Source: Sycobia sp. Sy_11 (Eukaryota > Arthropoda > Insecta > Hymenoptera > Epichrysomallidae). Taken from it: a DNA stretch of 64,000 nucleotides. The first letter of the stretch is position 1. Each line of letters starts with the position of its first letter. Where the stretch lies: the NCBI GenBank assembly GCA_018907035.1, contig JACCIC010000038.1, positions 578,001 to 642,000 of the forward strand, in the 5' to 3' direction. The notes beneath the pieces were generated by a model that searched no databases, was not told the origin of the DNA, and saw nothing but the letters and a program-made list of their open reading frames with translations. Of the stretch, positions 10,776 through 21,899 are shown piece by piece. A program made the translations under genes and the position numbers.

Positions 10776-13245
10776 ATGGCAACGACCAAACCGGAGAGAC
10801 CGCAGAGCTACGCTGCAGCCGTGAGGCGGCCATCTCCCAACGTACCACGACAGCGGCCAAGAAGTTGGGAAGCGCGGCAACTAAGAATCCGATCGGCACA
10901 ACGTCTGAGTCGCCAGTTCGACGACAACGGTCGGTGGCAGAATCGTGGCCGCGAGGAGACTCGGAGAAGCTCGCCGCCAGCGCGTGATAGGGAAGACGGA
11001 CGGTTCTACTGTTCGTGCTTTCACTGTAAAGCAGTAGGACACCGTGCGGCGAACTGCCCGAGCATCTCATGCTACCGGTGTCATCAACGCGGCCATTATG
11101 CCACCGACTGCCCGAGTAGTCGGAGAAGCACGCTGTCGTACCAATGGTGCGGCCGAGAGGGAGTTGCAATCCGTGACTGCCCTGATTGCGCCCCCATCTG
11201 TACAAGGTTGGGAAACGAGAGGACGGGGGGACGCAACAGTCCCGCAACCCCCGTTCACCCGAAGAAAAAGGAGCCCCTAAGCGGTGACGTCCAGCCGCAA
11301 GTCAAGCGTAAACCGGAGAAGCCTGCGGGTAAGGCAGCCGATCAAGTGGAGCATACGAGGCCAGAGCGAAAGGTACCGAAGGAGAACACCGGAGTCCGGT
11401 GTGAGGGGCGAGAGAATCGTGAGATCGAAGATTGTTGGATAGGTCAAGTGCAGAACGGGGAGTCCCCGAGGGAGCGTCAGACCAAGGGAGCGAAGTGGTA
11501 TGCGGAGGAGAGACCGTGTATAGTAAGACCGCCCCGACCAACGATAGATGCGAGAGAAGCGTCCGAAGCTAAGAGTGCCCCGCAGAATACTAACTACGGA
11601 TTAAACGAAGTATTGAAGAAATTAGAGTTTCCGCCACCGAGATGGCCGGGAGGTATGCCTCCAGCCTGGCTAACGCCGGGACCTCCCCACCGTAAAGTTC
11701 AGAGGGGGAGTAGAGTTGGAGCGGAGTTAGATCGAACATCAGGACCTGTGGAGTCCCAGGACCTGGAGAAAACTGTACCGGCGGAAGAAACCGGCCCAGA
11801 CCAAGATGGACCCGAGGTAGCCGGAGCGACGTTAGAGAATCGATTGTTTCTTCCCGTGGGGATGAACGGGATGAATTATCGCGCATTGTTCGATCCTGGA
11901 GCTGTAGTTTCGGTCGTCGGACCTCGAGTAGCCGAGCGATTCAAGAATCGACTACGGCCGACCTCGACGAGGCTGAAGAGTGCCCTCGGCGGAGGGACGA
12001 CCATGCTAGGCAAGCTACCGCTAATAATAGAAGTGGATGGAGTTGTCGGAGAGTTGTCAGTCAAAGCCGCGAGTTTCCTGGACCATGACATTATATTGGG
12101 TATGGACTTTTCCCAGATTTGGGAGGTCGAAGCCCGTCTTGGATCTGGACAGTGGCGTATACGAGGCGGAAGGTGGAGAAAGTTTAGTCGCACGGGACAA
12201 GAGGCAGAAGTGGAACAGTTAGCAATAATGGCCGAATGCGCGGGTATCGTCGAAGCCAGCGAGGACCAAAGGACCTTAGTCGAGGACCTCGTGAGTAAGT
12301 TGTTGCCCGAGGCCGCTGAACGATTGGGAGCGACTACCCTGACCGAACATAGAATAGAGGTACAGGACGCGGCTCCAGTCAAACACCGGCCGAGACGCAT
12401 GTCGCCGATGATGATGCAAGTAGCACAGGATGAAGTGAAGAAGATGTTTGAGAAAGGAGTGATCGAGCGCTCGGCCAGTGAGTGGAGCAGCGCGCCTGTT
12501 ATCGTGAAAAAGTCCGACGGTTCGTTCCATTTCTGTATGGACTACAGAGACCTGAACGCTGTCACCGTCAAGGACGCCTATTCGTTACGTAGTATGGATT
12601 CTATCTTAGATAAATTGCGTAAGGCCAGATTCTTATCGAAGGTAGACCTGAAGGAAGCATACTTCCAGATACCAATGGACGCAAAGAGCAGGAAGTTCAC
12701 GGCCTTCGCAGTACCCGGATCAGGTCTCTATCAGTTCATCAGAATGCCGTTCGGCCTGACGAACGCCCCCATGACCTTCCAGCGGCTCATCGACGCACTG
12801 TTCGGACCAGAGTATGAACCCAACGTATTTGGATACCGGGACGACATCATCGTAGCGACAGAATCGTTTGAGGACCACATGGCCTGGCTAGAGCGTGTGT
12901 TGAAACGACTGAGAGGTGCAGGACTATCCGTGAATAGGAAGAAGTGCGAATTTTGCTGTTCTCAAGTGGCGTACCTCGGTTTCCTGTTGGACCGTGAAGG
13001 TCTCAGACCGGACCCAGAGAAAGTACGACCATTGTTAGAGTACCCAGCCCCGAGGACCGTGAAGCAACTGCGTCGGTTCCTAGGCATGGTTGGCTGGTAC
13101 TCAAGATTCATCGATAAAGATTCGGAACTGAAAATCCCGTTAGTTAAGTTATTACGGAAGGGCCAACCATGGGCCTGGGGCACAGATCAAGAAGAGGCGT
13201 TCAACAAACTAAAGGAAGCATTGACGACCGCGCCAGACCGCAGGG
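10776..13245 (+). pseudogene. pol: Gypsy-1 nucleocapsid, protease and reverse transcriptase
   Basis: First come zinc knuckles: C81-X2-C84-X4-H89-X4-C94, a second CCHC about residues 100-113, and a third lacking the His (CGREGVAIRDC). After a charged linker comes a retropepsin-like core with DPGA at D373 and GMDF downstream. RT follows (about residues 560-760), with FCMDYRDLNAVT, LSKVDLKEAYFQI, MPFGLTNAP and the catalytic box GYRDDIIVA at Y687. The usual Gypsy boxes are DTG/DSG and Y(L/M/V)DD, so both active sites carry less common residues. The frame is in phase with the gag end across TAG 10761, and breaks near 13240. It is probably inactive in this copy. Confidence 0.9.
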
Positions 13246-13695
13246 CCGGATTTTTCGAAGCCATTCTCGGTACAGAGTGATGCGAGCCATTACGCGATCG
13301 GGGCAGTACTGACGCAAGAGGGAGAGGATGGCGAGCATCCGATCGTCTACGTGAATCGCGTATTGACCGCGGCGGAGCGCAACTATACGACCTCAGAAAA
13401 AGTGTGTTTGGCGTTGCTGTGGTCGATCAAGAAACTGAGACCATACTTGGAAGGCTATAAGTTCACAGCAATTACGGACCACAGTGCACTCCGCTGGCTC
13501 CGGAACCTGAAAGAACCTACTGGCCGCCTGTCCCGCTGGGCCCTAGAGATGCAGCAATGGGATTTTGAGATAATACATAGACGCGGAGCCATTCACCACG
13601 TCCTGGACGCGTTGTCCCGGATGTTTGAGAACGAGTTCGAAGAAATTGCTGCATTCGAACCGTGTGAGGATGAATGGTACACCCAGAGAGTTTAA
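13246..13695 (+). pseudogene. pol: Gypsy-1 RNase H domain
   Basis: Continues pol in the +1 frame after the break near 13240. RNase H degrades the RNA strand of the RNA-DNA hybrid. All four acidic positions can be seen: SDASHYAIGA, YTTSEKVCLAL, TDHSALRWL and HVLDALSR. The frame stops at TAA 13693-13695; the same frame then has TGA near 13750 before the integrase. Confidence 0.85.
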
Positions 13696-14934
13696 GAAGT
13701 CATAGAATTCCCATACAAGTTTCCGGGGTGGAGTGTACACGATGGTATGTGATATAGGCGCAGGGTGGACCCTATTTTGGAGAACGTGACAGAGGACCAC
13801 GAGAATTGGAAACTCGTTGTACCAACGGACCACAGAGAGAGAGAGAGTGTTGCGTGAGGCACATGAGGAACCGTCAGCTGGCCATCTGGGCGTCAAGAAG
13901 ACGTACGACAGAATCACGAGAGATTACGACTGGCCGGGGATCTACCACGATACGGATACCTACGTTCGCCAGTGCCCCGAGTGCCAACGGAATAAGTCCA
14001 CGCCAACAGGACCACAAGGACTGATGGGCCATCGCATCGTGGAAAAACCTTGGGTCGTTGTGGCTGCCGATGTCGTCGAGCTTCCCCCGAGTAAGGGGCA
14101 AAACAAGTATATACTGGTATTCCAGGATCTATTCACCCGATCGGTCGAATTAAAGGCGTTGAAGAGAGCCGACGGCAAGACAGTCGCCAAGGCTTTCGAG
14201 GATTTAGTCCTATTCCGATGGAACACGCCAGACTACTTCTTGAACGACAATGGGACTGAATTCGATAATCACGTACTAAAGAAGATGTTAGAAGGATATG
14301 GTGTGAAACATGTCACAACGCCACCATACCACCCACAAGCCAACCCCGTGGACCGGAGTAATCGGACCTTAAAGACCATGATTTCTATATTCGTGGGACC
14401 GGACCACCGCGATTGAGACCTACATCTGTGCGAACTACGTCACGCCATGAACACGGCAACGCAAACATCAACGAGAGTGTCACCAGCGTTTTTAAACTTC
14501 GGCCGGCATCCGCAACCGGTTAAAACCTTGAGAAGAGAGGTTGAGGAACGCGAGTTGGTTTCGAGGATCGACCCCAAGGTATGGAAGGACCGTATGAGGC
14601 GATTAGACGCGTTGAGGGACCTTGTCGTCCGGCACATCGACGGGGCACGGGCCACTCAAGAAAGGTACTACAATCAGGGTAGACGAGATGTGGTTTCAGG
14701 GTGGGAGACCAAGTGCTGCGCAGGGTACGCGTGTTATCGAGCGGGATCCAGAGGTTCTCCTCCAAATTGGCTCCTAGGTACGAGGGCCCTTTTCGGATTT
14801 CCTATCAGCTTTCCCCGACGGTTTACGTGCTCGAGACGGGCTCGAGTCGGCGAAACGCGAAGGTGCACGTGTCGGAGCTAAAGGGATATGTCCCTTCCCC
14901 TCGCGACGTTGCCAGTCCCAGGCTCGGCTTATAG
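13696..14934 (+). pseudogene. pol: Gypsy-1 integrase
   Basis: Integrase inserts the cDNA. An HHCC zinc module (REAHEEPSAGHLG ... RQCPECQRNK) precedes the catalytic core. The first Asp is in VAADVVEL and the second in LNDNGTEF, but the third position reads NPVDRSNRT, with Asp where the DDE Glu is expected (Gypsy-2 keeps NPVE). Breaks: stops at 13693 and about 13750, a frame change in the GA run at 13834-13850, a TGA at 14414-14416, and a frame change near 14690. The C-terminal part (14701-14934) has the SSK(L)APRYEGPF and VHVSELKGY features of Gypsy integrase tails. It is non-functional as it stands. Confidence 0.9.
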
Positions 14935-15050
14935 GTTCGTGATGAGACGCTCCAGTTTCCCTTGGTTTTTCCCCCTTCCCTTTTTTCCTTGGTAGTTAGA
15001 CCGGATCAGTGGTGAAGCTATCCCTTAACTCTGCACTTATTCTTTTAGTG

Positions 15051-15821
15051 ATGAGTCACATGCGGAGACATCACCGCTCAGGGCTCGGAAGAGAGGTGGC
15101 ACGACCACTGATCTCCCGGCCTCGTGCAGGTCATCGACCGTTCCCGGAGTTTCAGCCCGTCCCGGGGGAGTCCTGGACGGTGGGAGAGTCATTACCTCCG
15201 ATCCGTGGCGGCGGCTCCGAGTCGTCATGGTCTTCGTCGTCCTCAGATGGCGAAACCGTGGTCGAACGGTCCGTCTCGCCGCGGGAGGACTCGGTGCTTC
15301 CCACTGGACCCCGGAGAGCAGAACGCCCTCGTGTGAAGCTTCGTCCGGAGCGCCCATACGGAGAGAGATACCCCCGCTTGACGGGGGTACTGTTTGACGG
15401 CCTAGAGTCGATACGGACGCGGCCTGAGGTGGACCCATCCCGGCGGCACTGCTACAACTGTTGGCAGGTAGGGCACGCGCGCAGGGACTGCCCCCGACCC
15501 GTCGCTGCAACGTACTGCTGCAACTGCGGGCGACGCGGGGTCGTCGTTGAGAGCTGCCCTCGCTGCCGACGGGCGTATCAACGCTATATGGGGTGGCCCA
15601 TCCAGACTGCGACGGGGAGCCCCACGGCTTCTTGCGCTCCGGACCATGCACCCGCGGTATCAACATCGCCGCGCGGGACCCAAGGTGACGCACCGGCAAC
15701 AGGGGCATCATCGCAGCGAGTGATAGCCGTCGTCACCCCACGACCTGTCCGTCGAGGGTCACGACGGGTATCGGTAAAAGCGTTGGTGCGGCTGCTGCTG
15801 GAGGCAGTCGCCGGTCACTAA
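15051..15821 (+). CDS. Gypsy-1 ORF3, zinc-knuckle protein after pol
   Basis: This is an unbroken frame of 256 codons between integrase and the polypurine tract, where some Gypsy elements carry env. It lacks an obvious signal peptide or transmembrane segment. The N-terminal part is Arg/Pro/Ser-rich. Then comes a CCHC knuckle (CYNCWQVGHARRDC), followed by a second with Val in place of His (CCNCGRRGVVVESC). That pair is close in layout to the nucleocapsid knuckles of this element's own pol ORF, including the His-less last one, so it may be a duplicated nucleocapsid. I chose ATG 15051; upstream in-frame codons are open to GTG 15009. It is the only long Gypsy-1 frame with no break. Function is unknown; RNA binding is inferred. 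Confidence 0.7.
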   Translation: MSHMRRHHRSGLGREVARPLISRPRAGHRPFPEFQPVPGESWTVGESLPPIRGGGSESSWSSSSSDGETVVERSVSPREDSVLPTGPRRAERPRVKLRPERPYGERYPRLTGVLFDGLESIRTRPEVDPSRRHCYNCWQVGHARRDCPRPVAATYCCNCGRRGVVVESCPRCRRAYQRYMGWPIQTATGSPTASCAPDHAPAVSTSPRGTQGDAPATGASSQRVIAVVTPRPVRRGSRRVSVKALVRLLLEAVAGH

Positions 15822-16094
15822 ACGGAACCCCTGGGACGCGGGACACCTGAATCTGGACATGGACCTGACCAGAATTGGAGGACCGGAAGGACCGGAGAAC
15901 CGAGAGAAAGGGTGAGGCAGACCAGAAGATGACGGAGGAGTAAGGGAATGAGTCATCAACGGTAATCAATAGCCAGAGGGACGACCAGACGGGGCCAACT
16001 ACGAGGCGCCCACCCAAGGGCGGGGTGTCAGCGAAGAAAGAAGAAGATGGGTGAAGAAGAGGACGTCCAAGAATTTGCGGACGAAGTCCGGTTT

Positions 16095-16106
16095 AGTGGG
16101 GGAGAA
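16095..16106 (+). other. Polypurine tract of Gypsy-1
   Basis: AGTGGGGGAGAA lies directly before the 3' LTR (starting at 16108) and would prime plus-strand DNA. Confidence 0.85.
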
Positions 16107-16107
16107 T

Positions 16108-17997
16108 TGTTGCGGGCGTCACAAGGCGCTGCGCCGACTTGTCCAGATAACGACGACGCGCGCGCCATTTCGCGGACATACAAACATTATGGCGCTCGCG
16201 CGTGCCGTCGCGCCTTGTGCTCGGCACGGTTCCCCCCCCCCCCCCCCATCCTATTTTCCGTCTCGCACACAAGCCGAGTATGAGGTCAACGGACTTAAGA
16301 AGAAGATGATAGAAAATAGAGATGATAGAGATAAATAGAAATAAGTTAAGTTAGGAAAAAGGCGATGAGAGGAAGATAATACAAATGAAATAAGATAAAT
16401 GATAAGCAATAATAGAATGTAATAGAAATAAAGATGATAGATACAATAGAAATAATTAAAGTAGAAAATAAGCGACAATAGATGATAATAGAAATATAGA
16501 GATAAATAGAGATAAATAGAAATAAGTTTCATTAGGAAAAAAGCGACGAGAAGAAGATAATACAAATAAATTAAGGTAGAAATTAAGCAATAAGATAAAT
16601 AATTGAACATTGTTGCGAATTAAATTTGCTAAATAATCCTGAAAATCGTTGAACTATGAAAATTTTTTTTTCTCTTCAATCCACTAAATATTTGGTATGC
16701 TCACAGATTATGTAATTTATAGATTATATTATATTATATTATATTATATTATATTATATTAGATTATATTATAGATTATAATTATAAATAAATTAAATAG
16801 AGATAATTAGGAATAAGGGTAAATACATAGCATAAGTTAGCGGTAATTAGGAATACTTAGAATAAATAAAATTAACTAGAGATAATAAATAGATAGGATA
16901 GGCTACGTAAGAAGAAAGGTGTTAAAGGCGTCAATCGACTTTCTTGTAAGCGCGTGTTCGGCACGTCGCGACCGCGGTTGGCCGTTGCCGGCAGCCGCCG
17001 AACTTCCCCCCCCTTCCCACCGTCTTCCCCGCTAGCAACGAGACGCGAAGACTCCGCGCGCGACCGCCGAGTCGAAAGAAGAAGAGAAAGAGAACGAGAG
17101 AGGAGTGTGTCGTTGACTGCCAAGAAGAGAGAGTCGAGTCGTGAAGAAGAAGAGGAAGAGCCGAGTCGGAAAGAAGAAGAGAAAGAGAACGAGAGAGTGT
17201 GCCGTTGACCGCCAAGGAGAACAGTAGAGTCGTGAAGAAAGAAATTAAGAGAGATAGTAAGTTGGAAAGTAAGGAGAAGAAAGGGAGGAACAAGTGTAAA
17301 AGGGGAGAGAAGTACGAGAAAGTAAGGGAAAAAGGTGGGAGAAGAAAGTGCGAGACAAGTGCGAGGAAAAAGGTCAGAAAGGTGTGAGAGAAGAAGTAAG
17401 AGATAAAGAAGAGAAAGAAAGAGAAGAAGCAAGGCAGAGGTAGGAAAAAGGGCAGAAGAGAGAGAGAGAGGGTGGAGAAGAAGAAGCAGCACGGACCGAG
17501 CCGAGGAAGCCAGGAGACCAAAGGAGCAACCACCACCGCCGAGAAGGTGAGCTGAAGAGAGAGAGAGAGGAACAGCATGAGGGACGTCAGCACCCTGGTG
17601 AGCGGCGAGCACTCGCCGCGTGTGGTTCTCCTCGTTTCTCCCTTGTGTCCTCTATTCCCTCTTCATATCCCTCGAACATCCTCCTGAAATTTCGGCAAAT
17701 GCGTCGGGACGCGGGTCGCGGTCGGTGTGTGCCGAGCACGTAGACCGGGAGTGTAGTGTGTGCGCGATCTAGAGGGAGGGTACGATATGTAAGTTGCGAC
17801 AAATAAAATCTCGATTCAGTATAATTCATGTAGTAGTGCGACCAGTTCTTTTCCCGAGATTCCCTTTTATTTTCAGACCGGCGGGACCTCCTCTGAGGTA
17901 AGTGAATGTGTGAAGTTAAAAATTCTTTTTGTGAACGCGAACAACTCGAATCACATTTAAATTATTTTTTTTGTGTGTCGTAAATCTCCGTCGCATC

Positions 17998-18000
<3 letters not shown>
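16108..18000 (+). repeat. Gypsy-1 3' LTR
   Basis: Same sequence and internal order as the 5' LTR, with scattered substitutions concentrated in the first 200 bp and the C-rich runs. It ends GCATCACA, followed by ATAT. It keeps the AATAAA (17802) and the micro-exon sites (17877-17897). Confidence 0.95.

Positions 18001-18046
<46 letters not shown>
18001..18046. repeat. (AT)n microsatellite between two LTR insertions
   Basis: A pure AT run separates Gypsy-1 from the next solo LTR; it supplied the ATAT target sites of both. Confidence 0.95.
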
Positions 18047-18049
<3 letters not shown>

Positions 18050-18658
18050 GACGAGGAACGCAAGCACTGCGTGCGCCTGCCTTCCCCGTCCCGTTGCTCT
18101 CTCTCCAGCTGTAGCATGTACATATTTATCTGTATATTTATATGTAGAAACGTTTGTATGTTTCAGGCCGACGCACAACCACCGGCGGAGAGATAAGTGA
18201 GAGAGAGAGCGGGGAGTGGGGAGAGACAGCCACGCGCGCGAATTAGACAGACGGAGAGCCGCGAAGAGCACGCACGCGTCGTAACCGGCCTTTCGCGCAC
18301 GTTTTTCTTTGCTTTGGCATCTCGACACGGTCGTGTCGTAACTTACGGCGTGCGGGAACACCTTGTGTTTCGAGTGTTTCCCTCGTCTCGTACCTCGTCT
18401 TCGGGGAGGGTACTTGACTGGATCGCCGTTCTGTGCCACAGTGTTGTGGGTGTGTGCGGTGCACACGCGCCGGGCAAGAGTCCGAGCGGACGACTTGTCG
18501 TCCGACCCCGCCTCTGCGGAATAGCCGCCCCATCCCGGGGTCTCCGGACGCCGACGTCGCCGCCGCTCCCGGCGAAGGAAGGTGCTGCTGCCGGACGAGT
18601 GCAGGGATTACGCGCTGCGGGATCATCGAGCCCCGACTCGCTGTAAGTGGCAGCTCCT

Positions 18659-18692
<34 letters not shown>

Positions 18693-19014
18693 CGAACGCC
18701 CCGCGCGCCGTCGCCCCGGCGACCCTCGGCCTGCGTCCCGCACGCCTCATATATAGGCGCTGCGTTGTATTCTTGTTTGCACGGCGTTATTAAACCTTAT
18801 TTGAATTTTAATTATTTTTTTTACTCTTTATTACTATCGAGTGTGCTCCATTAGCCGCCCTGTCCCACGCGCAGTCCCGAACGCGATATTTCGCCCCTCG
18901 CGAACCGCCCCTCTCCCTTGCCGAAATCCTTCGGGGCTAAGCCCAGCCGGGCACGAATTTGCAACGGCCGTGCCCGCCGTCCTCGTGCTCGAGGCGGACA
19001 CGCGCACCGTTACA
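18047..19014 (+). mobile_element. Solo LTR of a second LTR family
   Basis: The 968-bp sequence starts TGTGACGAGG and ends CACCGTTACA, flanked on both sides by ATAT (18043-18046 and 19015-19018). It is not similar to the Gypsy-1 LTR past the first few bases. A (CT)n run lies at about 18660-18690, and a TATATAGG box at 18750-18757 with ATTAAA near 18788. No internal region is attached. Open frames on both strands across it show no domain. Confidence 0.75.
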
Positions 19015-19051
19015 ATATATATATATATATATATATATAGATACATATATA

Positions 19052-19954
19052 CTAGCATCCCCCGTCTCGGTTTCGCCGTAGATTATAATTTAACCGATTT
19101 CATAATCAATTAAATAATATCTAAGTAAAAAGTACTCTATATATAAAAATCTATATTTCTATAAATCATTGATCGTAATTTGCCTATCATCGCTTCTATA
19201 TAATCAACTGCTTCATGTAGCGTCCACTTCAAAAAGCTGATTTTTTGACGACTATTGTATACAACACACACACATACACACATGCCATACGACTTCTGTG
19301 GGAAAAATTGTATTTCCGAGTTTGAGCGGTGGAAAAAGATGTCCGAGTGTCTCGAGAGTACGAAGAGTATCATCTTCGGACGATAGAATATGTCTCGGGA
19401 CGACTCTTACTGAAAGTCTGCGTGTTCGAATGATAGAATACAAATCTCTTCATAGGAGTCGTACTGACATACATGGATATTGCTTCCCACGAACTATACA
19501 CGACACTCCCCCTGGAAATCGTTCCAAATCATCTGGAAGTCGCATTCTGTCATACGAACACGAAACTCCCTGTAATCATCGTTTCCTACCAACTAAATAC
19601 GATAGTATCAGTAGAAGTCGTCCCGACAAAGCTAGACACAATACTCCCCGTAGAATTCGTTCGGAAAGACATGGTATCGTATTCTACCGTCCCAATACGA
19701 ATCTTCCCATAGAAGTTGATATCCGCATACCTGGACGTCGTTTTCTATTAACTAAATACTATATTCTCCGTAGAAATCGGCCAGAGACACCTGGACATCG
19801 TATTCTATCATCCGAATACACAACTGCCTATAGAAATCGTCTTCAGGCAACGGGATATCGTAATCAACCGGCCGTAATACACACCAATACAATATTTCTC
19901 AGTAGAAATCATCTTAAAAATGTTTATGTATAATATGTACAATATAATATACAT

Positions 19955-19985
<31 letters not shown>
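19052..19985 (-). mobile_element. Minisatellite Helitron-like element, copy 1
   Basis: Read on the minus strand, the 3' end has the hairpin family GCGAAGCCGAG then GGGGGATGCTAG and a flanking T, as in Helitron termini. The interior (about 19300-19930) is a tandem array of a 60-bp unit containing (C/G)GACGACTTCTAYGGG and AAACGATGT. An AT run near 19958-19985 marks the other end. The 60-bp period keeps a 211-codon frame open by chance. No transposase gene is present. Confidence 0.7.
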
Positions 19986-19988
<3 letters not shown>

Positions 19989-20639
19989 CGTTCTTTAAAT
20001 TAAATACCGTAAATATTTTAGTTGTGGTGTTAACTGAATTCAATCAAACTGTTGGTATGCGAATAGCTTATTTTTTAAGCAGACGATGGGTATTGCCTTT
20101 TTATACAGAAGTGACGATATAGTTTATATATTAATATACATAGTTTCGAGGTTCTTAGTAAAGAAACCAACTTTGCTATCATTTCTTTTGTTCAAACTAA
20201 TGAAAAGTCTCATGTCACAATTCTGAAGTTAATATAATGTATAAAAACAAAAATATAATTTGTCGTTACAAACTATATTCAGTATGATTTGACATACAGA
20301 AGCATTTTATAAGAGAAGGGGAAAGAAAGACAGAAAGATACGTGGAAACAGCTGTTCCCACGTAGGAGAACATAAAGTTTACAAAAATCAAAAGATATCC
20401 ATAAGATATGAGAGTAGTATCAGGTTAACCTGAAGAACAAAAAAGGTAATACCGACTAACGTCACACCTTCTTTAGAATACGAAACCCAAAGTTGTATAT
20501 AAACATTCGTTTGAGCTGGCTTGGTATTAGTACTTTAAGCGGATTACTTTGAGTTGATGTTCGCGATTCAAGACGCCACGTAGAGGCCGCTGGTGAAACT
20601 GATTGTTAAAACAATTAACTTAATTTATTGATGAAAGCC
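19986..20639. other. Unrecognised AT-rich sequence
   Basis: No coding frame or known repeat was recognised. It may be the 5' part of the non-LTR element whose tail follows. Confidence 0.4.
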
Positions 20640-20889
20640 AAATGATTTCCAATAAAAAACATAGCCTATGTCCTTCCCAAAATAATATAGAATCTATATG
20701 TCAAATTTCAGAACAATTGGTTCAGTAGTTTTTTCGGTTATCGTGTAAAAACAAAAACACACTTTGTCTTTATAAATTAGTATGAAGTATTATATGATAT
20801 GATACGATGATATGATATGATATGATATGGTATGATATGGTATGATATGATATGAAGTATGATATGAGATATTATATGATATGATATCA

Positions 20890-20895
<6 letters not shown>
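20640..20895 (+). mobile_element. 3' tail of a non-LTR retrotransposon (RTE-like)
   Basis: The stretch to about 20785 (CAAATTTCAGAACAATTGG, TTCAGTAG, CGGTTATCGTG, then AC-rich sequence and TTTATAAATTAGTATGA) resembles the conserved 3' UTR of RTE-type elements. A degenerate TATGA/TATGG pentamer run follows, as expected for an RTE tail. No ORF is left. Confidence 0.45.
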
Positions 20896-20924
<29 letters not shown>

Positions 20925-21539
20925 GTATATTATATTGTACATATTATATTGACACATTTTAAATACGGTTTCTACTGGGAAATATTGTAATGACGTGTAT
21001 CGGCGGTTTATTACGATATCCCGTTGCCTCAAGACGATTTCTCTGGGCAGTTGCGTGTGATAGAATGCAATGTTCAGGTGTCTCTCACAGGTATCCAGGT
21101 ATGACGAAATCAACTTCTATGGGAATTCCGTGTTCGGATGGTAGAAGACGATGCCTAGGTATGACAACGACTTCTATGGGAAGATACTTGTTGGGACGTT
21201 CGAATACGATGTCGGAATATTTTGAAACGTCTTCTACGAGGAGTATTTAAGAGACTTCTATAAAGAGATTGATTTTCTATCATTTGAACACGCATACTCC
21301 TAGTACAAATTGTGCGGAGATTCCTGGACGTCTTATTCTACCTCACCAAAAGAAAACTTTCGATTACAGTCGTCCCGAGACATGTCCTACATTTATAGAT
21401 AGGTGAATTACGGTCCATTATTTATAGTAATATAGATTTTTATATATGGAGTACTTTTTACTTAAATATTATTAAATTGTTGACATGATGAAATCGGTTA
21501 AATTATTATCTCGGGCGAAGCCGAGACGGGGGATGCTAG
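20896..21539 (+). mobile_element. Minisatellite Helitron-like element, copy 2
   Basis: Plus-strand copy: an AT run, then TACGGTTTCTACTGGGAAAT, a short array of the 60-bp unit (about 21000-21300), then CTCGGGCGAAGCCGAG and GACGGGGGATGCTAG, ending at 21539 with a flanking T. It is oriented opposite to copy 1. Confidence 0.7.
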
Positions 21540-21628
21540 TATATATATAGTTACCACATACTTACGTGCAGGTTACCTATTACTTACGTGCTATTCCTGA
21601 GCGGCGTGCCGCTGCGCTGGACTTGGAG

Positions 21629-21847
21629 CGAATACGGGAACGGGAAAATGACACGAAGCAAACTTGTAGAGTTAATAATCGTTTATTTGCAGGCCCTTTT
21701 ATAGCGAAATACTCTATAATTCCGTCGCCGCTCGTGTAATTTCGGACGGGGCGCCGAATTCTAATAATTATTATTTACAGTTTGGTACTTGTTTTTGCAG
21801 CCGATGTGTTGCATACAGTGGTAGTATATATGTATACAAGCTTATAC

Positions 21848-21899
<52 letters not shown>

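Larger units (their letters stand above)
3878..18000 (+). mobile_element. Gypsy-1, full-length LTR retrotransposon
   Basis: The element is 14.1 kb with 1,894- and 1,893-bp LTRs, TG...CA ends, a primer-binding-like site, a polypurine tract and the flanking 4-bp duplication ATAT (3874-3877 and 18001-18004). Gene order is Gag, nucleocapsid, protease, reverse transcriptase, RNase H, integrase, then an extra zinc-knuckle ORF. Domain order (integrase after RNase H) places it in the Gypsy (Metaviridae) group. The coding region has several frameshifts and stops, while the LTRs look about 98% alike by eye. Confidence 0.95.

Noticed and set aside
19298..19933. 211-codon plus-strand open frame
   Set aside because: The frame stays open because the underlying minisatellite period (60 bp) is a multiple of three; the peptide is the repeat translated, with no domain.
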